From Taxillus chinensis (Eukaryota > Streptophyta > Magnoliopsida > Santalales > Loranthaceae): 64,000 nt of DNA. Positions within the stretch are counted from its first letter, which is position 1. Each line of letters opens with the position of its first letter. The position numbers and the translations under genes were made by a program. The notes under the pieces are model-generated. The model did not search any database, was not told the DNA's origin, and worked only from the letters and a program-made list of their open reading frames with translations. Of this stretch, positions 37,483 to 50,274 are shown piece by piece. The stretch spans positions 38,578,107 through 38,642,106 of the forward strand of contig CM042091.1 of assembly GCA_023512835.1 (NCBI GenBank). The letters are read 5' to 3'.

Positions 37483-38970
37483 TTAAGCATAAAACTTTTT
37501 GACAGCATCGCTATTCACTGGATTAAGAAGCTCATCTCCATCCATTTTGGCAAGGATCAATGCGCCTCCTAAGAATGCTTTTTTCACAACATATGGGCCT
37601 TCATAATTGGGAGTCCACTTGCCTCTATGGTCATGTTCAATTGGTAAGATTTTCTTGAGGACGAGATCACCCTCTTGAAAGCTTCTGAGCTTCACCTTTT
37701 TATTGTAATTGTTCAGCATTCTCTGTTGATACAACCGTCCTCTACAAACTGCTGCCAAGCACTTGCCTTCAATTAAATTCAGCTGTTCATAGCGGCTTTG
37801 GGCCCATTCTGCTTCTTCGAGTTGAGTATCCTTGAGTACTCGGAGGGAAGGTATCTCCACTTCGATAGGTAGAACTGCTTCCATACCATAGACTAAAGAA
37901 AATGGAGTTGTCCCAGTTGATGTACGCACCGAGGTGCGATAAGCATGCAAAGCATATGGTAGCTTCTCGTGCCAATCTTTGTATGTTTTAGTCATCTTTC
38001 TGATAATGTTCTTGATATTCTTGTTGGCTGTTTCAACTGCTCCGTTCATCTTTGGGCGATAGGGGGTCGAGTTGCGGTGTTGAATTTTGTACGTTTCACA
38101 TAACTTACCCATCATCCGACTGTTCAAATTGGTGGCGTTGTCTGTTATGATCTGCTCAGGAAGCCCATATCGACATATGATGTTGTTCTGTATAAATCGA
38201 AGTACCACAGCTTGTGTGATATTTGCATATGACGCTGCTTCTACCCACTTGGTGAAATAATCGATGGCCACTAAGATGAAGCGATGTCCATTGGAGGCTT
38301 TCGGAGATATTGGTCTGATAACGTCAATACCCCAAAGCGAGAAAGGCCATGGGGAAACCATCACGTGCAGCTTGGATGGAGGTACTTGGATCTTATCACC
38401 ATAAATTTGACACTTGAGGCATTTGCGCACATATTGAATACAATCTTTTTCCATGGTGACCCAATAATAGCCCATTCGCATGATTTGTCTTGTTAAAGCA
38501 TGTCCATTCGCATGTGAGCCGCATTCCCCTTCGTGCACTTCTTTCATTATCTGTGTTGACTCTTCTTTTGCCACACACCGCAGTAATACCATGTCGTGAT
38601 TTCTCTTATACAGGAGCGAGCCATCGAGATAATAGTCAGATGCTGACATTCGGATATTTCGTTTATCAGACTCAGACGCCTCTTCAGGGTATTCTTGTTT
38701 AAGCAAATATTGTCGGATATCATCATACCAAGGCTTTTCCTCTATATTTCCTTCGATGACCATACAATGTGCAGGAGCATCTTGTATGCGGATATCAAAA
38801 GACTGAACTTCCAACTTTGTGTCTAGCTGAAGGAGGGAGGCTAGAGTTGCCAGTGCATTAGGAATCTGATTGTATTCCCTAGACATATGCTCAAATGTGA
38901 TGTCTTCGAATTGCTCAGCTAACTCCGTAACGTGCTTCCGATATGGGATTAATTTGTGGTTTCGAGTCTC
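37483..38970 (-). pseudogene. int: RE7 integrase
   Basis: This is the catalytic C-terminal part of pol, inserting the DNA copy. A 467-codon open stretch follows in the same frame as RT and RNase H, after a TAG at 38971. It contains the zinc domain (HEGECGSHANGHALTRQIMRMGYYW, YVRKCLKCQ). The core has Asp in LWGIDVIRPI, Asp in IITDNATNLNS and Glu in NGAVETANKNIK. The C-terminal region (FQEGDLVLKK, GKWTPNYEGPYVVKKAF) ends at 37483. All catalytic residues are present, and this is the best-preserved domain of RE7. Confidence 0.9.
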
Positions 38971-39750
38971 CTATTCTCCTTTTACTTGAAAAATGATAAG
39001 TGCAGAATCGCCAAACACTCGTAATTTTTTGATTCCTTTGTTAATTGCTTCTTGAAGTCTCATTACACAGGCCTCATATTCTGCTACGTTGTTTGTACAA
39101 GGGAAGGTTAACTTTGCCACCATTGGGAAATGTTCACCTTTTGGAGATATCAAAATGTCCCCTATGCCGTGACCCAAAAGACTGGAGGCTCCATCAAACC
39201 ACATAGTCCACATGTCTGATACTTCGGCTGTAATGATGCTGATGTGCTCGTCTGGAAATCCAATAGTCATAGGCTTGTAATCTTCTAATGCTCTGTCTGC
39301 CAAGTAATCAGCTATTGCACTTCCTTTTATGGCTTTTTGAGGCACATAAATGATATCATATTCTGACGGGATTAACTTCCATTTGGCGATTCGTCCAGAA
39401 ATGGATGGTTTTTCTAATAGATACTTGAGCGGATCATGCCTCGAAATCAACCATGTTGTATGATAAAGAGTGTATTGCCTCAATCGTCTTGTTAGCCACA
39501 CAAGGGCACAACATGTCTTTTCCAATGGTGTATAGTTCTCTTCATTGATAGTGAACTTTTTGCTGAGATAATAAATGGTCTGCTCCTTCTTGCCTGTAGA
39601 ATCATGTTGCCCCAAGACACAACCCATTGAGGACTTCTGAATAGTCAAGTATAAGATCAGAGCTTTGTCTGGTACTGGTGGGACCAAAATAGGTGGATTA
39701 GACAAGTATTGTTTGATCCTATCAAAAGCTTCTTGACACTCATCATTTCA
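38971..39750 (-). pseudogene. rh-arh: RE7 RNase H and second archaeal-like RNase H
   Basis: The frame continues from RT after a TGA at 39748. First comes a Gypsy RNase H that lacks the usual first Asp (YLTIQKSSMGCVLGQ) but keeps TPLEKTCCALVW. Next comes the extra RNase H typical of the Tat lineage: Asp in MWFDGASSLLG, Glu in NNVAEYEACVM and Asp in VFGDSALIIFQV. A TAG at 38971 stands where a Trp codon is usual. The loss of catalytic residues in the first domain next to a well-kept second one agrees with the idea that the second domain took over. Confidence 0.85.
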
Positions 39751-40640
39751 AAATTTGGGGTTATTCTTCCATAACGTCTTGAAGATGGGTTCACATGTGG
39801 CCGTCAATTGTGAAATGAATCGAGCAATGTAATTCAATCTCTCGAGGAATCCTCTAACCTCCTTGATGGTTCGTGGTGGGGGCATCTCTTGGATAGCTTG
39901 AACTTTATCCGAATCAATTTCTACTCCTTTTTGGCTCACGATGAAGCCTAACAGTTTTCCTGACATGGCTCCAAAAGTGCATTTTTCGGCGTTCAATTTG
40001 AGCTGATATTTCCGTAGCCTGTTAAAGAGCTTGCGGAGTACTTCACTGTGATCTTCAGTGCTTCGCGATTTGGTTATCATGTCATCCACATATACTTCGA
40101 CCTCTTTATGCATCATATCATGGAATAAGGTCACCATGGCTCGCGATAGGTTGCCCCCCGCATTCTTCGGACCGAAAGGCATCACATTATAAAAGAATGT
40201 GCCCCAAAGTGTTGTAAATTTGGTTCTCTCCTTGTGCTTAGGGGCCATATGAATTTGATTGTAACCCAAGAAGCCATCCATGAATGAGAACAGAGCGTGC
40301 TTTGCTATGTTATCCACTAGGGTATCGATATAAGGAAGCAGGAAGTTATCTTTCGGGCTGGCCCAGTTCAGATCTCTATAATTGACACACATGCGGACCT
40401 TGCCTTGTTTCTTTGGTACTGGTACAACATTGGCCACCCATTTTGGATAGTGGGAGACACTTAGGAAACCTACGTCCCATTGCTTTTTGACTTCTTCTTT
40501 AATCTTCAGTAGCATCTCCGGTCTCATTCTTCGCAATTTCTGCTATACTGGCTTGCACTCTGGCTTTACTGGTATGTGGTGCTGCACTATGTCTATGTCT
40601 AACCCAAGCATATCTTGGTATGACCATGCAAAAACGTTGA
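39748..40640 (-). pseudogene. rt: RE7 reverse transcriptase
   Basis: The frame starts near VFAWSYQDM (about 40635). It has a stop at about 40543, then reads openly from 40536. RT motifs are present in order: WVANVVPVPKKQGKVRMCVNYRDLN, FSFMDGFLGYNQI, FYNVMPFGPKNAG, the catalytic VYVDDM (about 40080-40096), and GKLLGFIVSQKGVEID. Both catalytic Asp are kept. A TGA at 39748 replaces what should be Trp (PKF-stop-NDECQEAF). The frame is offset from the upstream pol by a 23-bp tandem duplication at 40651-40696. Confidence 0.9.
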
Positions 40641-41473
40641 TGTAGCTCCTTAACAGCTCGATTAATTGCTTCTTAACAGCTCGATTAATTGCTTCTTGAT
40701 GTCGGCAGCTATCAAGGACCCTACCCTCAATTCTCTTAGTTCAGTTGTCGTCCCCAAATTCACCATTTCTACTGGGTCTTCACTTGGAATGGATAAGCGA
40801 TCGTCCCTTTCCAATAGGCGTATGATCTCTCCCAGTAGCTCGGGTGTCTCTTCCTCATTCTCATCAGCTTCAAACACTGGCTGCTCCTAGTCTGGACTTT
40901 GATCAAACCTTAGGCATCTCGTTTCGCTTTCGCATACTATGTTTTCATTGACATTGTACCTGCTTATAAGAGAATGACAAGTTGGTAACCAAATATGATA
41001 TGCATATGTCATGAATGGAATGCACCATGAAACATTTGAAAAAAAGGTACATTTTATTGGAAAGCTTTTAAGAAAAACAAATGTCTGCTTCAAAAGACAT
41101 TGAAATAGAATATATTAAATCCCAATGACCCCCTAAGCATTACATTATGGGAAGGTCTAGGCTGGTCCAATTGTTCAATGGTTGGTTGGGATCCTCTCGC
41201 GCCATCGCTTGGTGCATGCTCGTTTGTCTCCAGCGCAGCTACAATCCCAGTCTCAGTTTCGGCTTGGCTTTTGTGGATAAACCCTCCACTTTGAAAAGTA
41301 ACATATAAGGGGGAAAAACTCCTCTTTTCTTCTTGTGTTGGCCTTTTCTGCAACTTTGTCATTCTGATTTCCCTCCTTTTGGCAGCTTCCCTCTGTCTAT
41401 CGGTTCTTGTAGGTATGTAGCTTAACCCAAACTTCTCGGTATTTTCCCAGATGATTAACAGTTTCTGAATCCC
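40641..41473 (-). pseudogene. RE7 pol linker between protease and RT
   Basis: Pol frame continues after the protease (SPLYVTFQSGGFIH to about 41090). It then meets roughly 130 bp that do not read as protein, and resumes in another frame (NVNENIVCESE, FEADENEEETPELLGEIIRLLERDD) to the duplication at 40696-40651. Ogre elements are known to carry an intron between protease and RT, and the non-coding stretch at about 41090-40960 lies at that place. A GT...AG pair there is not phase-consistent by my reading, so no intron is called. Confidence 0.55.
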
Positions 41474-42235
41474 TTAAGCTTTGGGGCTTAATCCTTGCCC
41501 TGGTTTGTACCCCTGTTTGATCATGGTGGCTGCAACCATTCTTGCCACCTTCGAGAGATAATGGCTTGGGGCAGAAGTGACATTTACCATCTCAAACGCC
41601 CGATAGGAGCATTCTGGTACATCTTCGTTGTTCTCAACATAAGGGACTGATGCCGGCTTGGTGACAAGAAAACTTGTCTCTCCAGAGATGTAAACAAGTT
41701 GGTCTCCCATCGCAAATTTCATCTTTTGGTGGAGGCTTGACAGCACTGCTCCTGCCATGTGGATCCAGGGTCTTCCCAACAAACAACTATAGTATGGTGC
41801 AATGTCCATCACCTAAAATTCTACCGTAAAGGTTGTTGGTCCAATCAATAGTGGAATGTCCAGAGTTCCCACCACGTCATGTTTTCCTCCATCGAATGCC
41901 CGTACCATCATCGTATAGGGACGCATATAGGATGCGTCGATTGGAAGTTGTTGCAGTATGTGTAAGGGCATAATGTTTAGGGCAGAGCCGTTGTCAATGA
42001 GTACTCGGGCTATGGTGTGCTCCTTACACTTGACTGTGATGTGTAGAGCTTTTATATGTCCCTTTCCTTCCTGGGGCAACTCGTCATCTCCAAAGCTGAT
42101 GACATTGTTCATAATGAGGTTACTAGTGATTCCATCCACATTCGCCATTGGGATGGTCGGAGGAACATAGGCTTGGCTCAGAACCTTCATTAGTGCTTCC
42201 TGGTGAGGTTGGAAATCCATCATTAATGAGAGCAA
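41474..42235 (-). pseudogene. pr: RE7 protease with G-patch-like end
   Basis: The aspartic protease carries VLIDNGSALNIMP (about 42010-41970), where DNGS is the usual Tat variant of DSG/DTG. YYSCLLGRPWIH follows. TAG at 41813 sits where Gln is expected (EF-stop-VMD). The C-terminal part IKQGYKPGQGLSP resembles the G-patch found after protease in this lineage. It is in the same frame as gag upstream. Confidence 0.8.
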
Positions 42236-44382
42236 TGAGATGCGAGCTGGTTGTCGACTTAACTGATCGACAATATTATACTCGCTCTACTTTATGAGTT
42301 TCAGAAATTCTGTCGTCTCTTATTCCGTGACCGGTGTTCCTTTCCTCGTTGTCTCTAGTGTCGGTTCAATGTCTGGTTCTACAACCTTTTCCTTCCTTGC
42401 TTTGTCAGCCATATCAGGAGCATTAGCCCAACCGCTCCTGGTTTTCTTTTCTACTGCGGTGGCTCCCTGAACTACCTCACAGTTGTAGTTCCATGGGGCT
42501 GCATTATCTATCTTGTAGGGGAAAGGGGCAGGAACACGTATGATGAGCAGTGTAATTCCATGAGGCAGTAGTGGGATTTCTAGAGTCTTAACATTCAAGA
42601 CAAGGGGGGTTGGCACCCACGATGGTTTGTATGACATGTCTCCTTGGATCATGTGGCTTTGATTGTCTGTTTCTTCCCTGGCAAGCATATACCCATGTTC
42701 CTGTAGCAGGGTAAACAAATATGTTTTCTCCATTTGTACTTGGGAGACCTTCTCCGGCCGTCCTTCATTTTCGATACTAGAAACATTGTTGGAGTGTTCT
42801 GGGAGAGGATTGTTGTTCACATTTGGTGTCCCAGTCAGTGCAAAAAAATCTAGCCACTTTGCATCTTTTAAGGCTTGAACCTTCGTTTTCAATGTTATGT
42901 AGTTTTCGATATCATGTCCAGCTCCACCGGCATGATATTCACATCTGGCATCTGGTTTATACCAAGTCGGGGGAGGAGACCTTATTTCTCCCAAGGGTGT
43001 AGGAAGCACCAGCCTTGCTTCTAGGAGCTTGGCGTATAATTCAGCATATGTCATTGGAATTGGGTCAAACTCTTATCGCGGCCGACGAGGAGCCTGATTT
43101 GCTCCTGTATGTTGAGTCTGGGCCCTTGGTTGCCCTTGTCATTGGAATGAGGGTCTCGGTCCATCTGGAGCTGACGCCCTTGGTTGCTCTTGGTATGGTG
43201 CTCTCGGTTGAAATGGGTTTGGTGCCATTGGATATGGAAAGGGAACCCCTCCTTGTGGTAAATAGGGAGCGAATTGGGGAGCAGGAGCAGGTGTAGCATA
43301 GGCAGCTACCGGTGACCCTCTGTAGCACCCTAGTGCTTGGTAGAATGTTGGTTGTATTGGCGGGTGCGATTGGTATACCAGGTTGGTCTCATTTTCCTTC
43401 TTCTTTGCTGGTGGTTAAAACTGCTTTGATGCCTCAGCCGCATCACCCTTTAGCTTTCCTCCTTTAATTCCACTTTCTACACGTTCGCCGGATGCAACTA
43501 AATTTGCAAAGCTGCTGGAGACGTTACCGATCAACTTCTCGTAGTAGATGCCTTTTAGTGTGTTGATAAAAAGAGTAGTGAGTTCTCTTTCTGTAAGGGG
43601 AGGTTGGACCTCCACAGCAGTTTCTCTCCCCATCTCCGTGCATAATCCTTAAAACTTTCGTTGGACCCCTTTTCCAAGGACTGTAGGGTCAGTCGGTCTA
43701 GCACTAGCTCGATGACGTGTTTGTATTGAGCCAAGAAAGATGTGGCCAATTCTTTCCAAGTCTTGATACGGTTGCCATCCAACTGAAAGTACCAGCGAAG
43801 GGATGTCCCAGTTAGGCTTTCCTGGAAACAATGCATAAGCAGCTTATCTTCGCCTGTATAGGCTGCCATCTTTTGACAATACATGGCTAGGTGTGTCCTC
43901 AGACAATGGGTCCCATTGAACTTCTCAAACTCCGGCATCTTGAATTTCGGTGGCAGCACCACTCCAGGGACTAAGCATAAGTCTTGTCGGCTAATCATGT
44001 CATAGTTGTTGATGCCTTCTACAGCTTTCAGTCTTTCCTCCAAGCGTCTTAGAACAGGAGACTCAACATTCTCCTTAGGAGCTGGGGAACCCATCGCTTC
44101 CATTATATTTCTTGTTGCGGGCATAGTGAAATAAGTTTGATTTGGAGTAGGAGGTTGTGCCATGGCAGGTTGATATGTGGGTGCCTGACTTGGACCCAGA
44201 TTAGATGGCAGAACTGCCTCCTACCCCTGTTCTTGTTGGTGATTTGGGGTTCCTCTTGCCAGGATTCTTTCTCTTTCTTCGGTCAGCTTGGTGAGCATGT
44301 CCATCATCAAAGCCATTTGCCCCTGTAGGGCTTGTTGTGATTGTTCTAAACCCATGAGTCTATTCTCTGCTTCGTTTACCAT
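42236..44382 (-). pseudogene. gag: RE7 gag
   Basis: ATG 44382 (MVNEAENRLMGLEQSQQALQGQM) precedes a TAG near 44223. The capsid part (PEFEKFNGTH, MAAYTGEDKLLMHCFQ, SFKDYARRWG) is open to a frameshift near 43610, then VEVQPPLTERELTTLF and ASGERVESGI follow. A Pro/Gln-rich linker and the knuckle CEYHAGGAGHDIENY, with Tyr for the last Cys, lie near 42890-42935. Stops at about 43413, 43076 and 42320 break an otherwise continuous frame into the protease. The sequence is close to RE1 Gag in all blocks. Confidence 0.85.
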
Positions 44383-44853
44383 TGGTTGTGGCTATGATAC
44401 CTGATTGCGGCGAGATCTAAGATTGTAAGAGTGCGCAATCCTGGAGAAAGGCTGCTACCCACCTAGGTACAAGGGAATTTTTATTTGATTTTTCATTTGA
44501 TATGCATGTATGCATGAATGTATATGTGGAGGGTTAGAGAAACAAACAACTTTATTGCAAACAAAACACATAATACAAACATACAATACAAACATACAAT
44601 GCTGAAATGCCATGTAAAATGAAAACTATCGCTACATAATCTTAAGGCATTCTCTCAATCATCTCTTAAGTAGCATGATGCCTCTTCCTCTGGGATGGTC
44701 GCTCACCTGCCTCCTCTCTTTGCTTCAATATGGTCTCGATCAGTTTGTCCCTCAGCTGCAACCTCTGCAGAGCTCCTTCTAGAGATGCTTCTAGCCTTTG
44801 GATCTGCTGCCTTAGAGTTTGATTCTCCTAGAGGAGAGCTCTCATGTCTTTAG
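44383..44853 (-). other. RE7 spacer between ORF1 and gag
   Basis: No convincing protein is seen. A leucine- and glutamine-rich heptad-like frame near 44690-44830 could be the degraded end of ORF1 or a short coiled coil. Confidence 0.4.
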
Positions 44854-46104
44854 TTAACTGTGGCTTGTGTTGTGCCCTCCAAGATATGTATACGGGATAA
44901 ACACAGGTTTTGGACTGTTGGGTTGGATCTTGTGTGGAGTGGACCATGCTTGATACATCTTTTTGCCTTTTTCTGCGAGCATGGTTCTGCTGTAAGTGAA
45001 GTCACAATCTTTCATGCCAAATAGCACAGGGATAATCTGATGATGTCCAACTTGTTTTCTATCCTGTAGCGGTGCATATGTAGTTCCTCCACAAGGACCT
45101 AAGAGTGGGACCCAATTGTAGTCCCCGCAGCTATAAGTCATGGAGACCACCGGCATCCAAAGAGCAGTCCAAGTAATGTCTGCTTCTGTGAGGTTCTCTA
45201 ACTTCTTCTTCTAGCTTTCAAGGTCTTGAGGTAAACTCCATTTGCTGAGTAGGATATCCAATAGGGTCGTGGCCAGCAACTGATAAACAACAGGAAAACG
45301 AGGAACACTACAAGGGAAATGACCTTGCAGCCAGGTGCATAGGAGAGGCAGGCACCCCATGAACTGTCCCGAGCCTTTATTTCTCAGATAAGTAAGAGAT
45401 CGAATGGTTTCAGCCAATATAGCAGGAGTAGGGTCACATCCTTTGAGCACCTGCTGGACCAAATCTACAATTGCTCCATCGATGTGGGCCGGTATCCTCG
45501 GGAAAATGACTAGCCCGTATATAGCTAGCGTAAGCAATTTGTGTGCCCCTACTTCTGTTGTGGTATGTATCATTTCTTTGATTGTTGCCCATGGAAGATA
45601 TTCCCGCCCACCATAGGTTGTGGCCGCTGGTGAGTCCCATACTAGCTTTCCCATTATGTCAGTAAAGGCCCTTCGACATGATCTTCTGGGCTCCGGTAGA
45701 TAGATCTTCATTTTGTTTTCCACGGGGATATCCATTAGCCTTCGGTATTCTTCTATGGTCGGAACAAGATCTACACCGTTGAAGTCAAAACACCGCCGTT
45801 GTAGCTCCCAGGAATATATTGATGCCCCAAGCATATCCTTGTCGGCGAGTAGCTCGGTCACATAGAGCAAATCCCCAAACTGATGTATATATATGCTTTT
45901 CCTTTCGTCTGATCACTGGCTCCATATCCTTTGTACCTCCTTAGTGTAGTCCAACTGTTCTTCTATGATAACATGTTTTGCCCTGTGGGCTTCTCCTGAT
46001 GGAAAATCTCCAAGGCGCAGTTGGATATCCCTAGATACTTGGGCCACCACCGCGACAGCCTCCTTATTGTGAAGGCCTTTTAGGAGATGACTGAAAGTTG
46101 TCAT
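44854..46104 (-). pseudogene. RE7 ORF1 upstream of gag (Ogre-type)
   Basis: A single frame of about 417 codons starts at ATG 46104 (MTTFSHLLKGLHNKEAV) and ends at 44854. Only two stops interrupt it, near 45913 and 45208. The sequence (DFNGVDLVPTIEEYRRLMDIP, YGLVIFPRIPAHIDGAIV, CLPLLCTWLQGHF, ITWTALWMP, NWVPLLGPCGGTTYAPL) matches my memory of the plant-specific domain of unknown function (DUF7745-like) found in the extra first ORF of Ogre elements. Its biochemical role is not known to me. RE1 has nothing comparable. Position before gag and shared strand make it part of the element, not a host gene. Confidence 0.75.
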
Positions 46105-46774
46105 GCCTATATGAATGTCGTGTTATGCATGAGAACATGTTAGGATGACAATTTAAACAACTATTAAAGCACATAGACAAGATAAAAGAATAAACCAATA
46201 GTAAGGCAAATAATATATGCAGGAGATGACTTAAGGACTACCCTACAAAATAGAGGTTAGCATGGCCTGGAATGAGCAAAAAACATGTGGGTCAATGCCC
46301 CTGATGGGCTTCTATTGCTAAACCTATCTTATTCGTTGGTTCCCAAACATCCTCTGTAGAGGGCTCCGTACACCATGGGATTTACTGGACGGGGGTCTTA
46401 AAAGGACGAGCCTTAAAAGAACCTCAAGTTTGAGTGAGGAGTCCGAAGCCCCATTGCGGATAATGATCAACGCGCTGGGGACCGTACTGAACCTCACTAA
46501 CCTTGATTGTGCTAAACCCGGGTATAGGGTTATGCATGGATGCAACAAGTAGGGAAAGCAGTAAATCATAACTATCAAGGTAATTAAAGGGTATAAATAA
46601 ATTGTAGTTAAAAAAGAAACGACAACTATAATGGCAGTTAAATAAAAAACAAGTAAATCACAATTACAGCTAGAAAATAAAAAACAACTATCACGATAGT
46701 TAAATATATACAACAGTACAATTAAAATAACCTCCTAATCCTAGTTCTAGACTTAACTCTCTAAAGTGTTTTAC
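46105..46774 (-). other. RE7 5' leader
   Basis: Non-coding. The segment 46285-46545 is shared with RE1 leader 7756-8030. The rest is A-rich with catgcat-like words. Confidence 0.7.
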
Positions 46775-46792
46775 TCCCCAGTAGAGTCGCCA
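46775..46792 (-). promoter_or_regulatory. RE7 primer binding site, tRNA-Arg type
   Basis: The minus strand reads TGGCGACTCTACTGGGGA two bases after the LTR end. It is the same primer class as RE1, with one difference in the first 13 bases. Confidence 0.8.
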
Positions 46793-46794
46793 AC

Positions 46795-49700
46795 TAGCAT
46801 CACTGGTTTTCGTCCGGGCCCATTTGAGGTGGGCTCAAACTAATCCAATGGTGAGAAATTTAGAGTCGCCACCAATTGTTTTTGGGGTACAGTTGGATAC
46901 CCTCTACTTTAAGTAGTTTAAAGATGTGGTCTGCGTTATCAAAGAAGGGTTCGGGAGTTAGTTACGTGTAGGGAAGGATTAGCACCCCTACAGCGCCCTT
47001 TCGGTATCTATTCTCAGAAGAGGAGGTTTTTTTTATTTCTTTTCACTGTATTGGATCAGAAAGTCTATGCTTTTTTCTTCGCTAAATTATTTGTCAAAGT
47101 TGTGGTAAAAATTGATTTATCCTAAATTTCTGAAGAAAATCATAAATGTTTTGTTTTGTTTTTTTGTTTTTGTTTTTGTTTGTTTGTTTGTTTGTTTTTT
47201 CTTTCTTTTTCTCTTTTTTTTTTGTTTTTAAATGGAACATGAAATCTTTTTGGTTTTTGGTTTGAAAACATTTTTTTATGCTTTTGTTTTTTCCATTTAT
47301 TTTATTAGTCTTAATCTATGACATTTGATTTCCTAATCTAAAGTAAACCCACAAATGGATAATTCTAAAGGATACATGTGAGTGGAGGGCTTTTAATTTT
47401 TGTTGTTGTGGTGGTTGTAAAAAGACACACTTATCCATTTTTGGTTATTATTATTTTTTGTTTTTATATTTTCTTTGTTTGTTTTATTTTTGGTGTTGGA
47501 AAAGATACCCACAAAAACTAAGAATCTTCATCACCATTTCTTCTTGTTTTTGTTTTTGTTTTGTAAAAAAAAGCGTTTTAATATTCCTCTTTTTTTTTGG
47601 GTGTTGGAAGATATCTAATGATAGCTTTATTATTATATTATTTGAATAAAAAATGTTTTGTTTTTATTTTTTTTATTTTGTTGTTTTGTTTATTTTTTTT
47701 GTTTTTTTGTTTTTAATTGGAAAACATACCTAATAAAAACCAAGCAAAATATATTTATATAAAAAAACAAATTTTTTACATCTTTTGGTTTTCTTTTGTT
47801 TTTGTTTTGAAAACTAACCTACTAATACCAAGAAAAATATTTATGTCACTATATTCTATTTAAAACACATTTTTTTAATCTTTTTTTTATTTTTATTAGA
47901 AAACTAACTTAATAATACTAAGAAAAATATCTATATCACTATATTCTATTTATGTGAATAAAAACGTTTTTTATCTTTTGTTTTTTTATTAGAAAACATA
48001 CCTAATAAAACAAGAAAAATATATTTATCTCACTATATTATAAACAAAAACATTTTTTACACATTCTAATTTTGTTTGGTTGTTTTTTTTTGTGGAAAAC
48101 ATGCCTAATAAAACCATATCACTATATTATTCTATTTATATTGATTTGAGTTTTTTTTTAAACAAAACATTTTTGTTTTACTTCTTTTGTTGACCACAAT
48201 AAAATAAAATAAAATAAAACATGCAACATAAATAAATAATTAAACACAAAAATTACGGTGTGGTGTGTGTAGTGAAATTTTAAATATAATCTCTCTAGTC
48301 CTCTTTTTTTGTCTCCTTTTTTTTCTCTTTTTGTTTTTTTTGCTTTTTACATATTACAATTACATACAACAAAATAAAAAAAATAAAATACAAAAATACA
48401 AAAAAAAAAAATAATATAGAGCCTAAAAAAAAGAAAAAAAACACAAATAACAAAAACGAAATTTAGCAACTATAGCACAAAACAAACAAAGGGTAGTGGA
48501 ACCGACTTTTCCGATCTTAGTAGCGGCACCACGTCCGAGCTATCCTGTTGGCGTCGATAGTGTTGAAAGAACCTCCGAGTCCGGTAGAGAACTGTGAACT
48601 CGCCTTATGTAACACGCTGAAGTTTGGCCGGAGTTCAAAATCGTCGCCGGAAATGGACCGGAACTTGGGAGGGGTTGAAGATTATTGGTTTAATTTGTGG
48701 CTTTAAAGGAAGGAAGATATGTAATGATTTTTTTGGTTTTTTTGTTGGTTTGGAGATTAAAAAATGAGAGAGAGGAGGATTTTTTTTTTTGAGAATTTTC
48801 GTGGGATTTTTTTGAGATGAAAAAGGAGGTTTTTGATTTATGTTTTGGGGAAGGAGAGTGGAAAGGAAAGAAGAGAGAGAGCTTTTGTTTTTTTTTTTGA
48901 ATTTTCGTGGGCTTTTGGGATGAAGAAATGTGATTTCTAGGAAGGAAAATAAAGAGGGAAAACGGGTGTTTTTTTGGGAAAAGAAATTCGTTTTTTTCTT
49001 TGAAAGAGGAAAGAAAGGGGTATTTATAGTTAAAGAAGAAGGAGAGAGAGAGAGAGAGAGAAGGAAAAAAATACACTGTCGGTGGTACTGTTCATGAACA
49101 GTCCCACGATTTGAAATACTTTTATTTTTATTATTATTTTGTTTTTTTTCTTAAAAAATAAATAACAAAAAAACAAAATACAAGAAGACAAAAATGTCAG
49201 AATTTTATTATTATTTATTTTTTTAATTTTTAATAATTTTTTCTAAAAAGATTCTTTTGTTTGGTAGTATTAGTTTTTTATTTTTTGGGTCCGTGAATAG
49301 TACAGTGCACGTTCACGCACGGTTTTTTTTAAAGAATCTGTCAAGATTATTTTTATAATAAAATATTAAAATATATAATAGTAAAATAAAATAAATAGAT
49401 AAAATAAATTTTTTTAAAAGTAAAAACTTAAAACAGTTTTAACAAATTTAAAAATAAAAATAAAAAAACTTATCGGTGAGTGAACAGTTTCCGTTTTTTT
49501 TTGGTCGATAACTGCCAAACTGTCGGCGGATACCGTTTATGAACGGTACCCAATTTTTTTTGTTTTTTGTTTTTTTGTTTTTTTTGTTTTTTTTAAATAT
49601 AGGCAATATATATATCAAAATTCTCAAAATGACGAGAGGATCACGATGGTGAGGTTCTTGACCTGATTTGGAGTGCCGCTTTGAAAGTCAATTGTCGTTT

Positions 49701-49951
49701 AACTGCTATTAACGGTCTAACGTTGTTTTGACTGTAAATTTGTCATTTGACCATAGAATTGAGCATGGTCGAAGGCGTTGATCTTCAAATATGATTTTCT
49801 ATCACCTGTGACTGTCTCTTTCGCACCCTTTGTCTCAACAGCAATGCCTCTTTATTTATTTATCTACATAAAGTGAGTGACAGATAAGGAAAAAAAATAT
49901 AAAGCTGAAAAGGAATATGTATGTCCAACCCGGACAAAATGAGGTCTAACA
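46795..49951 (-). repeat. RE7 5' LTR, 3157 bp
   Basis: It begins TGTTAGACCTC on the minus strand at 49951 and ends TGATGCTA at 46795, where the 3' LTR has TGATGACA. It carries a short GA run (49042-49061) and one copy of the 16-bp palindrome ACTGTTCATGAACAGT (49087-49102). Confidence 0.9.
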
Positions 49952-50229
49952 ACTATCTTTCGGCAAATTTGACTTTTTTCGATGAAAATTGTTTTGACCA
50001 TAATTTCTTCGTTTTACATCAGAATTAAGCTCGGTCAAGTGCGTTGATCTCCAAATTTCCTCCTCTATCACTTGGTGTTGGTCTTAGGGCACTTTCGACG
50101 CTTGCAACAGAGGTTATCAATTTCGGGCTTCCCCGTTCATGTCAATGTTCAACATGTTATATGGCATTGGAAGATAAATATATACAAATGGGGTTAGTAT
50201 GTCCAACTCAAACAAAATCGGGTCCAACA

Positions 50230-50274
50230 GCTGCCCCTCTTTGTGCACTGTTTGTATACAAACAGCGTACAAAG
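50230..50274 (-). promoter_or_regulatory. RE6 polypurine tract and hairpin
   Basis: The minus-strand tract AAAGAGGGGCAGC is followed outward by an inverted repeat (50239-50274). Its central 18 bases, CTGTTTGTATACAAACAG, are a perfect palindrome. Confidence 0.8.
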
